Notes under the pieces: model-generated
What the model saw: only the letters and a program-made list of their open reading frames with translations
What the model was told of the DNA's origin: nothing
The model's database searches: none
NCBI RefSeq assembly: GCF_000372745.1
Contig: NZ_KB889687.1
Span: 1-64,000, forward strand
Source of the DNA: Embleya scabrispora DSM 41855
Lineage (GTDB): Bacteria; Actinomycetota; Actinomycetes; Streptomycetales; Streptomycetaceae
DNA: 64,000 bases
Direction of reading: 5' to 3'
Shown: positions 16,435-25,409 of the stretch, piece after piece
How positions within the stretch are numbered: the first letter of the stretch is position 1
Layout: every line of letters begins with the position of its first letter
Program-made: the position numbers and the translations under genes

Positions 16435-18102
16435 GTGCCGTCGTGGAACGACGACCCGCAGGTGTCATCGGAGGATGGCGCATCGGCCTACCCGCCCCCT
16501 CGGCCCACCCATGCGCCGATGGCCGTGCCGCCGCCCCCGCAGCCCCCGCAGCCCCCGGCCGGATCGCCTCCGCAACATCCGGCCGGGCCGCCGCCGCAGC
16601 AGTACCCGGGCGGCGCGATACCGCAGTATCCGGCCGGCCCGTCGCCGCAGTATCCGAACGTGCCGCCTCCGCCCGGCTGGGGGCCAACTCCGCCGCCACC
16701 CGGCGGTGGTGGCGGTTCGTCCCGGCGCAAGGTGGTCGTGGCCGGTTCGGTCGCGGCGGTCGTCGCGGCCGGTGGCGGCGTCGCCGCGTGGTTGCTCACC
16801 CGCGGCGACGACAAGGGCGCCGCACCCACACCGACGCCGCGGCCCACCACGCCGGCGCCGGCACCCCCGGTCCCGCCCACTCCGGAGGCGCCCACCGGCG
16901 AGAGCGGCCCGTACACGCTCACGCTGTGGCTGGAGAAGCCGCTGACCCCGGGCGTCGACCAGGCCAGGACGAACGCCGACCTGGCCGCCGCGCTGGTCAA
17001 GGCGGATCCGCTCGGGACCGCCCGCACCGAGGTCCAGGAGATGATCGACAGTCGCAAGCTGGACACCGCGCTGACCGCGGGCAACGGCCCGGACATCTTC
17101 TTGGAGCAGACCTTCACCCTGGCCCGTCGGGTGCGGCGCGGGGACCTGCTCGACCTGACACCGTACGCGAGCCGGTTGAACGTGGATGCCTGGCATCCGG
17201 CGGCCCGGGCCGCATGCACGTTCGAGGGCAGGCTGTACGCGCTGCCGATGGACGTGTACGCACCGGTGGTGGTCTACGACAAGCGGCTGTGCGACCCGGC
17301 CGGATTCACCGTGCCGCGCACTCGGGACGAGTGGATCGCGCAGTTGGACAAGCTCAAGCAGCACTACGCGAGCGACCCGAAGTTCGAGGCACTGCACATG
17401 GTCGGCAAGGCGTGGCCGACGATCACCGCGTGCCTGTACCAGGACGACTGCGAGATAGCCGTGCGCGAGGGCGAGCGCTGGGCCGGACGGCTCGGCAGCC
17501 CGGCGGGCCGCGCGGGCATCACCTTCTACCGGAAGCTCCAGGCGTATTCGACCGCGCCGAAGGACGTCGAGGAGCTCAAGGACCCGGCAGGCCGGGTCAC
17601 CGCCGTGCTCGCGGGGGGCAAGGCGGCGATGATGATCCAGCCCGACTGGATCTTCCCGGAACTGATGCGCTCCTCCCCCGAGACGGCGCGCAACCTGGGT
17701 GCCTTCCCGATGCCCGGCCTCAGTGCGGACAAGCCCGGAGCGGTCGGCGTGTGGGGCGGGGTGCTGGCGGTGTCGGCGAAGACCCCGCACCCGGCGGGCG
17801 CGGTGAACATGCTGCGGGTGCTGGCCTCGGCGACCTGGCAGGAGCGGTGGGCGAACGAGAACGAGACGGTGCCGGCCCTGGCCGGCCTGACCACCACCTC
17901 GGGCAGCACGAACGTGATGCGGCCGGCCACGTTGGTCGCGCTCGGGCAGGGCCGGCCCTACCCGCAGGCGCCCGGTTGGTCGGCGGTACCGCTCAAGGAC
18001 TTCGCCGAGAACGTGTTGGCGAAGGGGCTCGACCCGAGCGCGGCCGGGCGCAGCGCGGACGCCATGATCGCTGCCACCTTCGACAAGGACACCCAGCTCT
18101 GA
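16435..18102 (+). CDS. Membrane-anchored extracellular solute-binding protein with Pro-rich cytoplasmic tail
   Basis: A 555-residue protein. Residues 1-95 are Pro/Gln/Tyr-rich with QYPAGP-type repeats. A twin-Arg segment (SSRRKVVVAG) and a single span (about 100-120) follow, then a Thr/Pro linker. From about 160 to the end it is a family-1 extracellular solute-binding domain (GNGPDIFLEQTFTLARR, LYALPMDVYAPVVVYDKRL, GGKAAMMIQPDWIF). It lacks a lipobox, so it is anchored rather than lipidated. The C-terminal domain is paralogous to that of the preceding pseudokinase fusion. GTG start with GGAGGAG 7 nt upstream; 82 nt separates the two genes. Two strong hairpins follow the stop. Confidence 0.87.
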   Translation: MPSWNDDPQVSSEDGASAYPPPRPTHAPMAVPPPPQPPQPPAGSPPQHPAGPPPQQYPGGAIPQYPAGPSPQYPNVPPPPGWGPTPPPPGGGGGSSRRKVVVAGSVAAVVAAGGGVAAWLLTRGDDKGAAPTPTPRPTTPAPAPPVPPTPEAPTGESGPYTLTLWLEKPLTPGVDQARTNADLAAALVKADPLGTARTEVQEMIDSRKLDTALTAGNGPDIFLEQTFTLARRVRRGDLLDLTPYASRLNVDAWHPAARAACTFEGRLYALPMDVYAPVVVYDKRLCDPAGFTVPRTRDEWIAQLDKLKQHYASDPKFEALHMVGKAWPTITACLYQDDCEIAVREGERWAGRLGSPAGRAGITFYRKLQAYSTAPKDVEELKDPAGRVTAVLAGGKAAMMIQPDWIFPELMRSSPETARNLGAFPMPGLSADKPGAVGVWGGVLAVSAKTPHPAGAVNMLRVLASATWQERWANENETVPALAGLTTTSGSTNVMRPATLVALGQGRPYPQAPGWSAVPLKDFAENVLAKGLDPSAAGRSADAMIAATFDKDTQL

Positions 18103-18106
18103 TCGT

Positions 18107-18141
18107 CGTGTGGGTGACCCACCGTCCGGGTCACCCACACG
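18107..18141. terminator. Strong hairpin after solute-binding gene
   Basis: Perfect 14-bp stem (CGTGTGGGTGACCC and its complement) with a 7-nt loop, 4 nt past the stop. Confidence 0.8.
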
Positions 18142-18162
18142 GCGTAAGAAATCCTCAAGCGT

Positions 18163-18192
18163 AAGCCCGCCGCGGTTCACCGCGGCGGGCTT
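18163..18192. terminator. Second hairpin, tandem with the first
   Basis: Perfect 13-bp stem (AAGCCCGCCGCGG and its complement) closed by a TTCA tetraloop. Together with 18107-18141 it insulates the flavohaemoglobin gene. Confidence 0.75.
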
Positions 18193-18320
18193 CCCGCATT
18201 ACCCACCCTCCGCGTTCGCGCGACCGCTTACCGTCGTCCCACTTCCCCTTCGGGTGGCCGGCGGTTTCCGGATTCGGCAGTACATGTCCCGCCGTCGGGT
18301 CGCTCTCCGAGCACACGAGG

Positions 18321-19496
18321 ATGCGGTCCGTCATGTCCGGAAGCCCCGATCCCTCCCGGGCCGATCTGCTCCGCGGCAGCCTCACGGCCGTCGCCCCCGC
18401 CGCGCACGATCTGGTCTCGCACTTCTACGCCCTGCTGTTCCTGCGCCGGCCCGACCTGCGCGAGCTGTTCCCACCGGCCATGGCTCTCCAGCGGGACCGA
18501 CTGCTCACCGCGCTGCTGCGGCTCGGTGCGGGCAGTGACGAACCGCACGAGCTGCGTCGCTTCCTGCGGCAGTTGGGTCGCGACCACCGCAAGTACGGCG
18601 TACTCGACGAGCACTACGAGGCGGTCGGCTCCGCGCTGACCGGCGCGCTGGCCCGCTACCTGGGCACCCGCTGGACGCCCGAACTCCAGGCGGCCTGGCT
18701 GGAGGTGTACACGTGGGCCGCGTCGGTGATGATCGAGGCCGCCGCCGACGACGCCGAGGAGGCCCCGCCCTGGTGGGACGCGGTGATCACCGGTCACGAG
18801 TCGCGCGGGCGGGACATCGCGGTGATCACCGTGCGGCCGGATCGGCCGCTGTCCTATCACCCGGGCCAGCACGTGAGCGTGGAGACGCCTTGGTGGCCCA
18901 GGGTATGGCGGCACTACTCGATCGCCAACGCACCGCGCGTGGACGGCCGGCTGGAACTGCACGTGCGCGCGGTGCCCGCGGGGTGGGTGAGCAACGCGCT
19001 GGTGCACCGGGCCCGGGTCGGCGACCACGTCCGGCTCGGGCCCGCGCGCGGTGGGCTGGTGCTGCGCGGCGAGACGCTGCGCAGCGCGCTGTGCGTCGCC
19101 TCGGGGACCGGCCTGGCGCCGATCAAGGCGCTGGTCCAGCACATGGCCCAGCGGCAGTTGGCCAACCGGGCGCACGTGTTCATCGGCGCGAAGTACGGGG
19201 TGGACCTGTACGACCTGAACGCGCTGTCCGCGATGGCGGAGGTGTATCCGTGGCTGAACGTGATCCCGGCGGTCACCCACGACCGCTCGTTCGCCGGTGA
19301 TCAGGGCGCGCTGCCCGACGTGCTGGCTCGGTACGGGCGCTGGCACGACCACGACGTGTTCGTCAGCGGGTCGGCGGCGATGGTTCGGGCCACCGCACAC
19401 CGGCTGACCGGCGAGCTGGGTGTCGCCCCGCAGCGGCTGCACACCGAGAGTCTGGACGAGATCGCCCAGGGTCCGCGGCTGCTCCAGGGCTGCTGA
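18321..19496 (+). CDS. Flavohaemoglobin (globin-FAD/NAD reductase)
   Basis: A 391-residue two-domain protein. Residues 14-145 are a globin, with proximal haem His89 in LGRDHRKYGVL and B/E-helix segments FYALLFLRRPDLRELFP. Residues 150-390 are a ferredoxin-reductase-type module with FAD motif RHYSIANAP near 201 and NAD motif CVASGTGLAPIKA. Flavohaemoglobins dioxygenate nitric oxide to nitrate. This form is somewhat shorter in the reductase part than E. coli Hmp. Two ATG codons, at 18321 and 18333, are possible starts. An FdhF/YdeP oxidoreductase follows after 89 nt, fitting a redox or nitrosative-stress context. Confidence 0.9.
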   Translation: MRSVMSGSPDPSRADLLRGSLTAVAPAAHDLVSHFYALLFLRRPDLRELFPPAMALQRDRLLTALLRLGAGSDEPHELRRFLRQLGRDHRKYGVLDEHYEAVGSALTGALARYLGTRWTPELQAAWLEVYTWAASVMIEAAADDAEEAPPWWDAVITGHESRGRDIAVITVRPDRPLSYHPGQHVSVETPWWPRVWRHYSIANAPRVDGRLELHVRAVPAGWVSNALVHRARVGDHVRLGPARGGLVLRGETLRSALCVASGTGLAPIKALVQHMAQRQLANRAHVFIGAKYGVDLYDLNALSAMAEVYPWLNVIPAVTHDRSFAGDQGALPDVLARYGRWHDHDVFVSGSAAMVRATAHRLTGELGVAPQRLHTESLDEIAQGPRLLQGC

Positions 19497-19585
19497 GCTG
19501 CGGACACTCGACCACGGGGGCGTAACGTACGGGGCACCAGGGTCGTGTCGAAGCGACCGGTTCGAACAGCAGCAGGAGCACCCGC

Positions 19586-21892
19586 ATGGTCAGCAAGCCG
19601 CCCGTGAACGACGTCGGCGACGAGGGCCTCGTGATCGGCCCGCCCAAGGAGTACGCGGCCGGGCTGCCCGCCGTCGCCTGGTCACTGCGCCATGCCGGCC
19701 GTCAGATGGGGGTCAAGCGCAGCCTGCTGACGCTGGTTCAGGTCAACCAGAAGCAGGGTTTCGACTGCCCCGGGTGCGCGTGGCCCGAGCCGAACCACCG
19801 CAGCGTCGCCGAGTTCTGCGAGAACGGCGCGAAGGCGGTCGCCGAGGAGGCCACCGTGCGCCGGGTCGGCGCGGACTTCTTCGCCGCGCACCCGGTCGCC
19901 GAGTTGGCCGACAAGTCGGACTACTGGCTGGGCCAGCAGGGCCGGCTGACCGAGCCGATGTACCTCGCCGAGGGCGCCTCGCACTACGCGCCGATCTCGT
20001 GGGAGGACGCGTTCGGGGTGGTCGCCGAGGAGTTGACGGCGCTGGACTCGCCACACCGGGCGGCGTTCTACACGTCGGGCCGCACCAGCAACGAGGCCGC
20101 GTTCGTGTACCAGTTGTTCGTGCGCGCGTTCGGCACGAACAACCTGCCGGACTGCTCCAACATGTGCCACGAGTCGAGCGGTTCGGCGCTGACCCAGACG
20201 CTCGGGGTCGGCAAGGGCAGCGTGTCGCTGGAGGACCTGTATCAGGCCGACCTGATCTTCGTGGTGGGCCAGAATCCGGGCACCAACCACCCGCGGATGT
20301 TGTCCGCGTTGGAGAAGGCCAAGCAGGCGGGCGCCTCGATCGTGGCGGTCAACCCGTTGCCCGAGGCGGGACTGCTGCGGTTCAAGAATCCGCAGAAGGT
20401 GTCCGGCATACTCGGCTCGGGCACCCGGTTGACCGACGAGTTCGCGCAGATCCGTCTGAACGGCGACCTCGCGCTGTTCCGAGCGCTGAACCGGTTGCTG
20501 CTCGAAGCCGAGGACGCCGCGCCGGGCACCGTGCTCGATCGTGCGTTCATCAACGAATACACGCACGGCTTCGAGGAGTTCGCTGCGGACGTGCGAACCA
20601 CGCCGTGGGCCGACGTGCTGGAGGCAACCGGGCTCGCGCGCGAGCAGATCGAGCGCATCCATCGCCGGGTGCTCGACTCGCCGCGGATCGTGGTGTGTTG
20701 GGCGATGGGCCTGACCCAGCACAAGAACTCGGTGCCGACCATCCGCGAGGTGGTCAACTTCCTGCTCCTGCGCGGCAATGTCGGCCGGCCGGGCGCCGGG
20801 GTGTGCCCGGTGCGCGGGCACAGCAACGTGCAGGGCGACCGCACGATGGGCATCTACGAGAAGCCCTCGGCGGCGTTCCTGGACGCGTTGGAGAAGGAGT
20901 TCGGCTTCGCCCCGCCGCGCGAGCACGGGCACGACGTGGTGGACACGATCCGAGCGATGCGCGACGGCGAGGTCGAGGTGTTCGTCGCGGTGGGCGGCAA
21001 CTTCGTCTCGGCGACACCGGACACCACGGCGACCGAGGCCGCGTTGCGGGCCACCCGGCTGACCGTCCAGGTCTCCACCAAGCTCAATCGCTCGCATGCG
21101 GTCACCGGCCGGCGGGCGCTGATCCTGCCCACGCTGGGTCGTACCGAGCAGGACCGGTTCGTCACGGTCGAGGACTCGATGAGCGCGGTGCACATGTCGC
21201 GCGGGAAGTTGCCGCCGGCCTCGCCGCACCTGCGCTCCGAGGTGGCGATCGTGTGCGGGCTCGCCGAGCGGGTGCTGGGTGCTCCGGAGCGGGGCGATCA
21301 GGGGCGGGGCGATCGGGTGTCGGTGCCCTGGCGCGACTTCGCGCGCGACTACGACCTGATCCGGGATCGCATCGAGCGGGTGATCCCGGGCTTCACCGAC
21401 TTCAATCGGCGGGTGCGCGAGCCCGGCGGCTTCGTCCTGCCGCACGGGCCGCGCGACGCGCGGACGTTCCCGACCACGACCGGCAAGGCGAACTTCTCCC
21501 GCAACGACCTCGCGGTGCTGCGGGTGCCCGCGGGCCGGCTGATCCTGCAGACGGTTCGCTCGCACGACCAGTACAACACCACGATCTACGGCTTGGACGA
21601 CCGTTATCGCGGGATCAAGCAGGGCCGTCGGGTGGTCTTCGTGAACCCGACCGACCTGGCCGAGCTCGGCATCGCGGACGGTGCGCTGGTCGACCTGGTC
21701 GGCGAATGGAGCGATGGGACCGAGCGGCGGGCGCCGTCGTTCAAGGTGGTGTCCTACGACACCGCCGCAGGCTGCTGCGCGGCCTACTTCCCCGAGACCA
21801 ACGTGCTGGTGCCGCTGGACAGCACGGCGGACGAAAGCAACACCCCGACCTCGAAGTCGATCGTGATCCGGCTGGAGCCGCGATCGAGCTGA
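19586..21892 (+). CDS. FdhF/YdeP-family molybdopterin oxidoreductase
   Basis: A 768-residue member of the DMSO-reductase superfamily related to YdeP and FdhF. Conserved segments include FDCPGCAWPEPNHR near residue 58, YTSGRTSNEAAFVYQLF, and SNMCHESSGSALTQTLGVGKG around residue 190, where the molybdenum-ligand region of the family lies. GQNPGTNHPRML and GNVGRPGAGVCPVRGHSNVQGDRTMG are also typical. Members bind bis-MGD, and their physiological substrates are poorly defined; E. coli YdeP contributes to acid resistance. AGGAG lies 8 nt before the ATG. No FdhD or dedicated electron-transfer subunit is adjacent. Confidence 0.92.
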   Translation: MVSKPPVNDVGDEGLVIGPPKEYAAGLPAVAWSLRHAGRQMGVKRSLLTLVQVNQKQGFDCPGCAWPEPNHRSVAEFCENGAKAVAEEATVRRVGADFFAAHPVAELADKSDYWLGQQGRLTEPMYLAEGASHYAPISWEDAFGVVAEELTALDSPHRAAFYTSGRTSNEAAFVYQLFVRAFGTNNLPDCSNMCHESSGSALTQTLGVGKGSVSLEDLYQADLIFVVGQNPGTNHPRMLSALEKAKQAGASIVAVNPLPEAGLLRFKNPQKVSGILGSGTRLTDEFAQIRLNGDLALFRALNRLLLEAEDAAPGTVLDRAFINEYTHGFEEFAADVRTTPWADVLEATGLAREQIERIHRRVLDSPRIVVCWAMGLTQHKNSVPTIREVVNFLLLRGNVGRPGAGVCPVRGHSNVQGDRTMGIYEKPSAAFLDALEKEFGFAPPREHGHDVVDTIRAMRDGEVEVFVAVGGNFVSATPDTTATEAALRATRLTVQVSTKLNRSHAVTGRRALILPTLGRTEQDRFVTVEDSMSAVHMSRGKLPPASPHLRSEVAIVCGLAERVLGAPERGDQGRGDRVSVPWRDFARDYDLIRDRIERVIPGFTDFNRRVREPGGFVLPHGPRDARTFPTTTGKANFSRNDLAVLRVPAGRLILQTVRSHDQYNTTIYGLDDRYRGIKQGRRVVFVNPTDLAELGIADGALVDLVGEWSDGTERRAPSFKVVSYDTAAGCCAAYFPETNVLVPLDSTADESNTPTSKSIVIRLEPRSS

Positions 21893-21915
21893 CCCGGCGG
21901 CCGGGTTCGTCGTCG

Positions 21916-21949
21916 AGCGCCGGACGGGCCGATCGGCCCGTCCGGCGCT
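21916..21949. terminator. 34-bp perfect palindrome between convergent genes
   Basis: 17-bp arms meet without a spacer (outer sequence AGCGCCGGACGGGCCGA and its complement). It lies between the FdhF/YdeP stop and the convergent flavoprotein stop and would terminate both. Confidence 0.8.
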
Positions 21950-21972
21950 GAGGACCCGTGCTCGGTGCCCGG

Positions 21973-23160
21973 CTAGCCCCGGAAGCGGGCGGCCAGTACG
22001 GCCGCCAGGCGGCGGGAGGCGAAGCCGGTGCCGTGGACGAAGCGGACCACCGGGCCGAAGGTCACCGCGGCCGGCGGGCCGGTGACGTACAGGCCCGGCA
22101 CGGTCGTCTCGAACGCCGCGTCCAGCGCGGGCAGTCCGCCGACCGTGCCGATCCGCCGCCGCACGTGCGGCGCGAGGAAGCCCAGTGCGGCCAGGTCGAC
22201 CCGGTAGCCGGTCGCCGCGAGCACATGGTCCGTGCGCACCTCGCGCTGGTATCCGGTCCGGTCCCGGAGCAACATCCGGACCCGCCCGTCCGGCTCGCGG
22301 CGGGCCCCGGTGACCGTCTGCGCGTCCCGCACCGGGACGCGCCCGTCCAACCGATCCCGCAACCACCACGCGGCCGAGGGGCCGAGGACGCGCCGGGCCA
22401 GGTCGACCCGCACACACGCGGGCAGCAGCCGGAACGCGGCCGGACCGCGCGCGGCGGCGGCGACCGACCACCCGGCGCCCAGCGGCGAGTCCGGGGTGAG
22501 CCGTCGGGCCCGATGTGGCGCGGGTGGCGCGGCGAACCGCACCCGCTCGGCCCGGCCGAAAACACGCACCCGCGCGGCGCCGCCCTCGTGCAGCAACGCC
22601 GCGCTCTCCAGCGCGGATTGGCCCGAGCCGATCACCACGATGTCCCGGTCCGCACCGAGCTCGGCCAGGTCCGCGTGCTCGGCGGGGTGCGAGACCAGGT
22701 CGGCGCCCAGGCGTTTCAGCACGGGCGGCACGTAGCGGTGTGCGGCCAGTCCGGTGGCCAGCACGACCGCGTCCACCTCGACCTCGGTGCCGTCCGCGCG
22801 GCCGAGCGCGAAGCCGTGTCCGGCCGGTTCGACACCGGTGATCCGTACCTGTTCCACGTCCGGCACGAGCCGGTCGGCGTACCAGCGGCCGTAGGTCGCG
22901 AACGTCTCCCGGGGCACCGGCTGATCACCCGTCAGCGGCCGTTCGCCCCGGGCACGTTGGTAGTCGGCCAGGTCGAATCCCGGCCTCGGCGCGGCGATTG
23001 AGGACGCGTCGGGCCGGGACTTGAGCAGCATGCCGACCGGCATATGGCGTCGCCAGCTCTCCATGGGCTCGCCGAACACGCGGGTGGTCACCCCGAGTTG
23101 GCGCAGGTGGGCGGCGAGCGAGAGGCCGTAGGGGCCCGCTCCGACGATGGCGACGGTCAT
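21973..23160 (-). CDS. FAD-dependent oxidoreductase / flavin monooxygenase-like
   Basis: A 395-residue flavoprotein with an N-terminal Rossmann FAD motif (AIVGAGPYGLSLAAHL), a second dinucleotide motif (IVVIGSGQSALESAALL, about residue 175) for NAD(P)H, and a DHVLAATGYRVDL ATG motif near 325. The segment GEPMESWRRHMPVGMLLKS is typical of single-component flavin monooxygenases of the ornithine/lysine hydroxylase type. Substrate unknown. AAGGG upstream of the ATG. It is divergent from the ATP-grasp gene across 95 nt, so the two are likely co-controlled and may modify the same amine-containing building block of the polysaccharide locus. Confidence 0.87.
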   Translation of the reverse strand: MTVAIVGAGPYGLSLAAHLRQLGVTTRVFGEPMESWRRHMPVGMLLKSRPDASSIAAPRPGFDLADYQRARGERPLTGDQPVPRETFATYGRWYADRLVPDVEQVRITGVEPAGHGFALGRADGTEVEVDAVVLATGLAAHRYVPPVLKRLGADLVSHPAEHADLAELGADRDIVVIGSGQSALESAALLHEGGAARVRVFGRAERVRFAAPPAPHRARRLTPDSPLGAGWSVAAAARGPAAFRLLPACVRVDLARRVLGPSAAWWLRDRLDGRVPVRDAQTVTGARREPDGRVRMLLRDRTGYQREVRTDHVLAATGYRVDLAALGFLAPHVRRRIGTVGGLPALDAAFETTVPGLYVTGPPAAVTFGPVVRFVHGTGFASRRLAAVLAARFRG

Positions 23161-23255
23161 GGTGTGCGCCCTTCGAGTATTCGACGTGGAATATCGGCTT
23201 ATCCGGTGAAAAGTCGGTTCTGCTGCTAGAAAGGTCCGGACGGGGAGGCAACGAC

Positions 23256-24464
23256 ATGGGTGGGCAAGGGGTCGAGCTGGATCGTTCGGTGCCGGCGCTG
23301 CTGTTCAAGGTCGGCCGCTATCCGCTGCATCAGGGTTCGGTCGGCGCGGTGCGCTCGCTCGGTCGGGCCGGCGTCGCGGTGCATGCGGTGGTCGAGGACG
23401 CGTACACCCCGACCGCGCTGTCCCGGCACCTGAGTCGGCGACACGTCTGGCCCACCACCGGCCTGGAGGACCCGGCGGAGCTGCTGGATCGGCTGCTGCG
23501 GATCGGTCGCGGGTTGCCCGCCCGCGCGGTGCTGGTGCCCACCGACGACGAGGCGGCGCTGCTCGCCGCCGGTGCGCGGGACAGGTTGGCCGAGTGTTTC
23601 CTGTTGCCCGGGGTCGAACCGGACCTGCTCGCGGAACTGGCCGACAAGCGCGGGCTCTACCGGCGTTGCCTGGCCCATGGGGTACCCACGCCGGACACCC
23701 GATTCCCGGCCGACCGGGACCGGCTCGTGGCCTGCGCAGGCGAGTTGGGCTACCCGGTCGTGGTCAAGAACCTCGCACCGTGGGATCGGCTGCGCGCCCC
23801 GGTGGTGGCCGGCACCACGCTCGTACCCGACGAGCGTGCCCTGCTCGCCCTGGTCGGCGCCCCGCGCGCGGTGGCGTTGCAGGCGTACGTGCCGCGCGAG
23901 GTGGCGCAGGACTGGATCGTGCACCTGTACGCCGCGCCGGACGGCCGATGCGCGCCGGTGTTCACCGGCCTCAAGCTCCGCTCCTGGCCACCGCACGCGG
24001 GAGTGACCACGTACGCACGGGCGTTGGCCAATCCGGGGCTGGCCCGCCGGTCGGCCCGGCTGTGTCGGGCGATCGGCTATCGCGGGCCGGCCGATCTGGA
24101 CTGGCGGCTGGACCTGCGCGACGGGCGGTACAAGCTTGTCGACTTCAATCCGCGGCTGGGCGCCCAGTTCCGCATGTTCGAGACCGAGTGCGGGCTGGAC
24201 GTGGTGCGCGCGCTGCACCTGGATCTGACCGGTCGGGCGATCCCGGCGGGCGCCCAGCGCGAGGGCCGGCGCTACGTCGCCGAGCACCTGGACGTCGCGG
24301 CGCTGCTCGCCTACCGGGGCCGGGCGGGAGCGGCCCGGCCGCCCGGCTACCCGCCGGTCCGCGGCGGCCTGGAACCGGCGTGGCCGGCCTGGGACGATCC
24401 GCTGCCCGCCGCGGCGGCCGCGGTGCGGGCGCTCGCCGTGGCGGTGCGTCGGTACGGGCGCTGA
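23256..24464 (+). CDS. ATP-grasp carboxylate-amine ligase
   Basis: A 402-residue enzyme. The preATP-grasp region (about 15-120) includes RSLGRAGVAVHAVVED. The ATP-binding core (about 130-310) has GYPVVVKNL with the ATP lysine and the metal-binding DFNPRLGAQFRMFE close to residue 305. ATP-grasp ligases join a carboxylate to an amine or thiol through an acyl-phosphate. The substrates here are unknown. GGGGAGG lies 7 nt before the ATG. Nine nt separate it from the GH16 lipoprotein gene, so the two form an operon facing the polysaccharide operon. Confidence 0.88.
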   Translation: MGGQGVELDRSVPALLFKVGRYPLHQGSVGAVRSLGRAGVAVHAVVEDAYTPTALSRHLSRRHVWPTTGLEDPAELLDRLLRIGRGLPARAVLVPTDDEAALLAAGARDRLAECFLLPGVEPDLLAELADKRGLYRRCLAHGVPTPDTRFPADRDRLVACAGELGYPVVVKNLAPWDRLRAPVVAGTTLVPDERALLALVGAPRAVALQAYVPREVAQDWIVHLYAAPDGRCAPVFTGLKLRSWPPHAGVTTYARALANPGLARRSARLCRAIGYRGPADLDWRLDLRDGRYKLVDFNPRLGAQFRMFETECGLDVVRALHLDLTGRAIPAGAQREGRRYVAEHLDVAALLAYRGRAGAARPPGYPPVRGGLEPAWPAWDDPLPAAAAAVRALAVAVRRYGR

Positions 24465-24473
24465 GGGCACGCG

Positions 24474-25409
24474 GTGACGGTGATCCGGCGGGTGCGACGC
24501 GCGGTGGCGCTGCTGCTGCCGGTCGTGCTGCTCGCGGCCTGCGGGTCCGGATCGCCCACCGGGCCCCGGCTGTTGTTCGCCGAGGACTTCACCGGTTCGA
24601 GGTTGGCCGCCGAGCGCTGGGTGACCTGCTACGACTGGAACGTGGACGGCTGCACCAACGCGGGCAACGGGGAGCAGCAGTGGTACCGGCCCGAGCAGGT
24701 CCGGGTGAGCGGGGGCCAGGCGATCCTGAGCGCGGTGCGCCGGCCCACGCGCGGCGCGAACCACGTCGTGTACCCGTGGGCGTCGGGCATGGTCTCGACC
24801 GGGCGGCCGAGTTGGTCCGGCCGCCCGCGCTTCACCTTCACCTACGGCCGGGTCGAGGCCGAGTTGCTGATGCCGCGCGCGCCGAACTCGTTCCCGGCGT
24901 TCTGGCTGATGCCCGCCTCCCGGTACACACCGCCGGAGGTGGATGTGGTCGAGCTGATCGGCGCGGACGATCGGGCCAGGTCCACGGTGCACTGGCGCGA
25001 TCCGGATGGTCGTCCGCAGGCGTGGGTGCACGAGTCGCCCGCGCGCGACTGGTCGGACCGGTTCCACCACTTCACCCTCGACTGGGCGCCGGATCGCCTG
25101 ACCTGGTGGATCGACGGCGAGCAGGTGTTCACGGTGACCGATCCGGCGCGCGTCCCGAACGAACCGATGGAGGTGCTGTTCACGCTCGCGATGGGCTATC
25201 CGGAGCCGGTGCCGGATCACGTACACGACGCCGAGCTGCGGATCCGATCGGTGCGGGTGTGGGCACCTCGAGTGCGGGTCCGCCGCCGACGGGTCGCTCA
25301 CCGGGTCACCCGGTCCGGTCCGCCACCGGATCGCGGTGTCCCTGCCAGGGATCGGGATGTCCGCGCCGGCGCGCCCGGGTCCGCCGCCAGGCCCGCCAGC
25401 CCAGCGTGA
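24474..25409 (+). CDS. Glycoside hydrolase family 16 lipoprotein
   Basis: A 311-residue exported protein. The N-terminus is a lipoprotein signal peptide (RRVRRAVALLLPVVLLAACGSG, lipobox LAAC). The GH16 beta-sandwich occupies about residues 35-265, with the catalytic ExDxxE motif present as PEVDVVELIG near residue 160. GH16 enzymes cleave beta-1,3/1,4-glucans, galactans and related polymers. Here it probably trims or releases the locus-encoded polysaccharide outside the membrane. GTG start. The final 45 or so residues are Arg/Pro-rich and overlap the deacetylase gene on the other strand, which suggests stop-codon loss. Confidence 0.87.
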   Translation: MTVIRRVRRAVALLLPVVLLAACGSGSPTGPRLLFAEDFTGSRLAAERWVTCYDWNVDGCTNAGNGEQQWYRPEQVRVSGGQAILSAVRRPTRGANHVVYPWASGMVSTGRPSWSGRPRFTFTYGRVEAELLMPRAPNSFPAFWLMPASRYTPPEVDVVELIGADDRARSTVHWRDPDGRPQAWVHESPARDWSDRFHHFTLDWAPDRLTWWIDGEQVFTVTDPARVPNEPMEVLFTLAMGYPEPVPDHVHDAELRIRSVRVWAPRVRVRRRRVAHRVTRSGPPPDRGVPARDRDVRAGAPGSAARPASPA

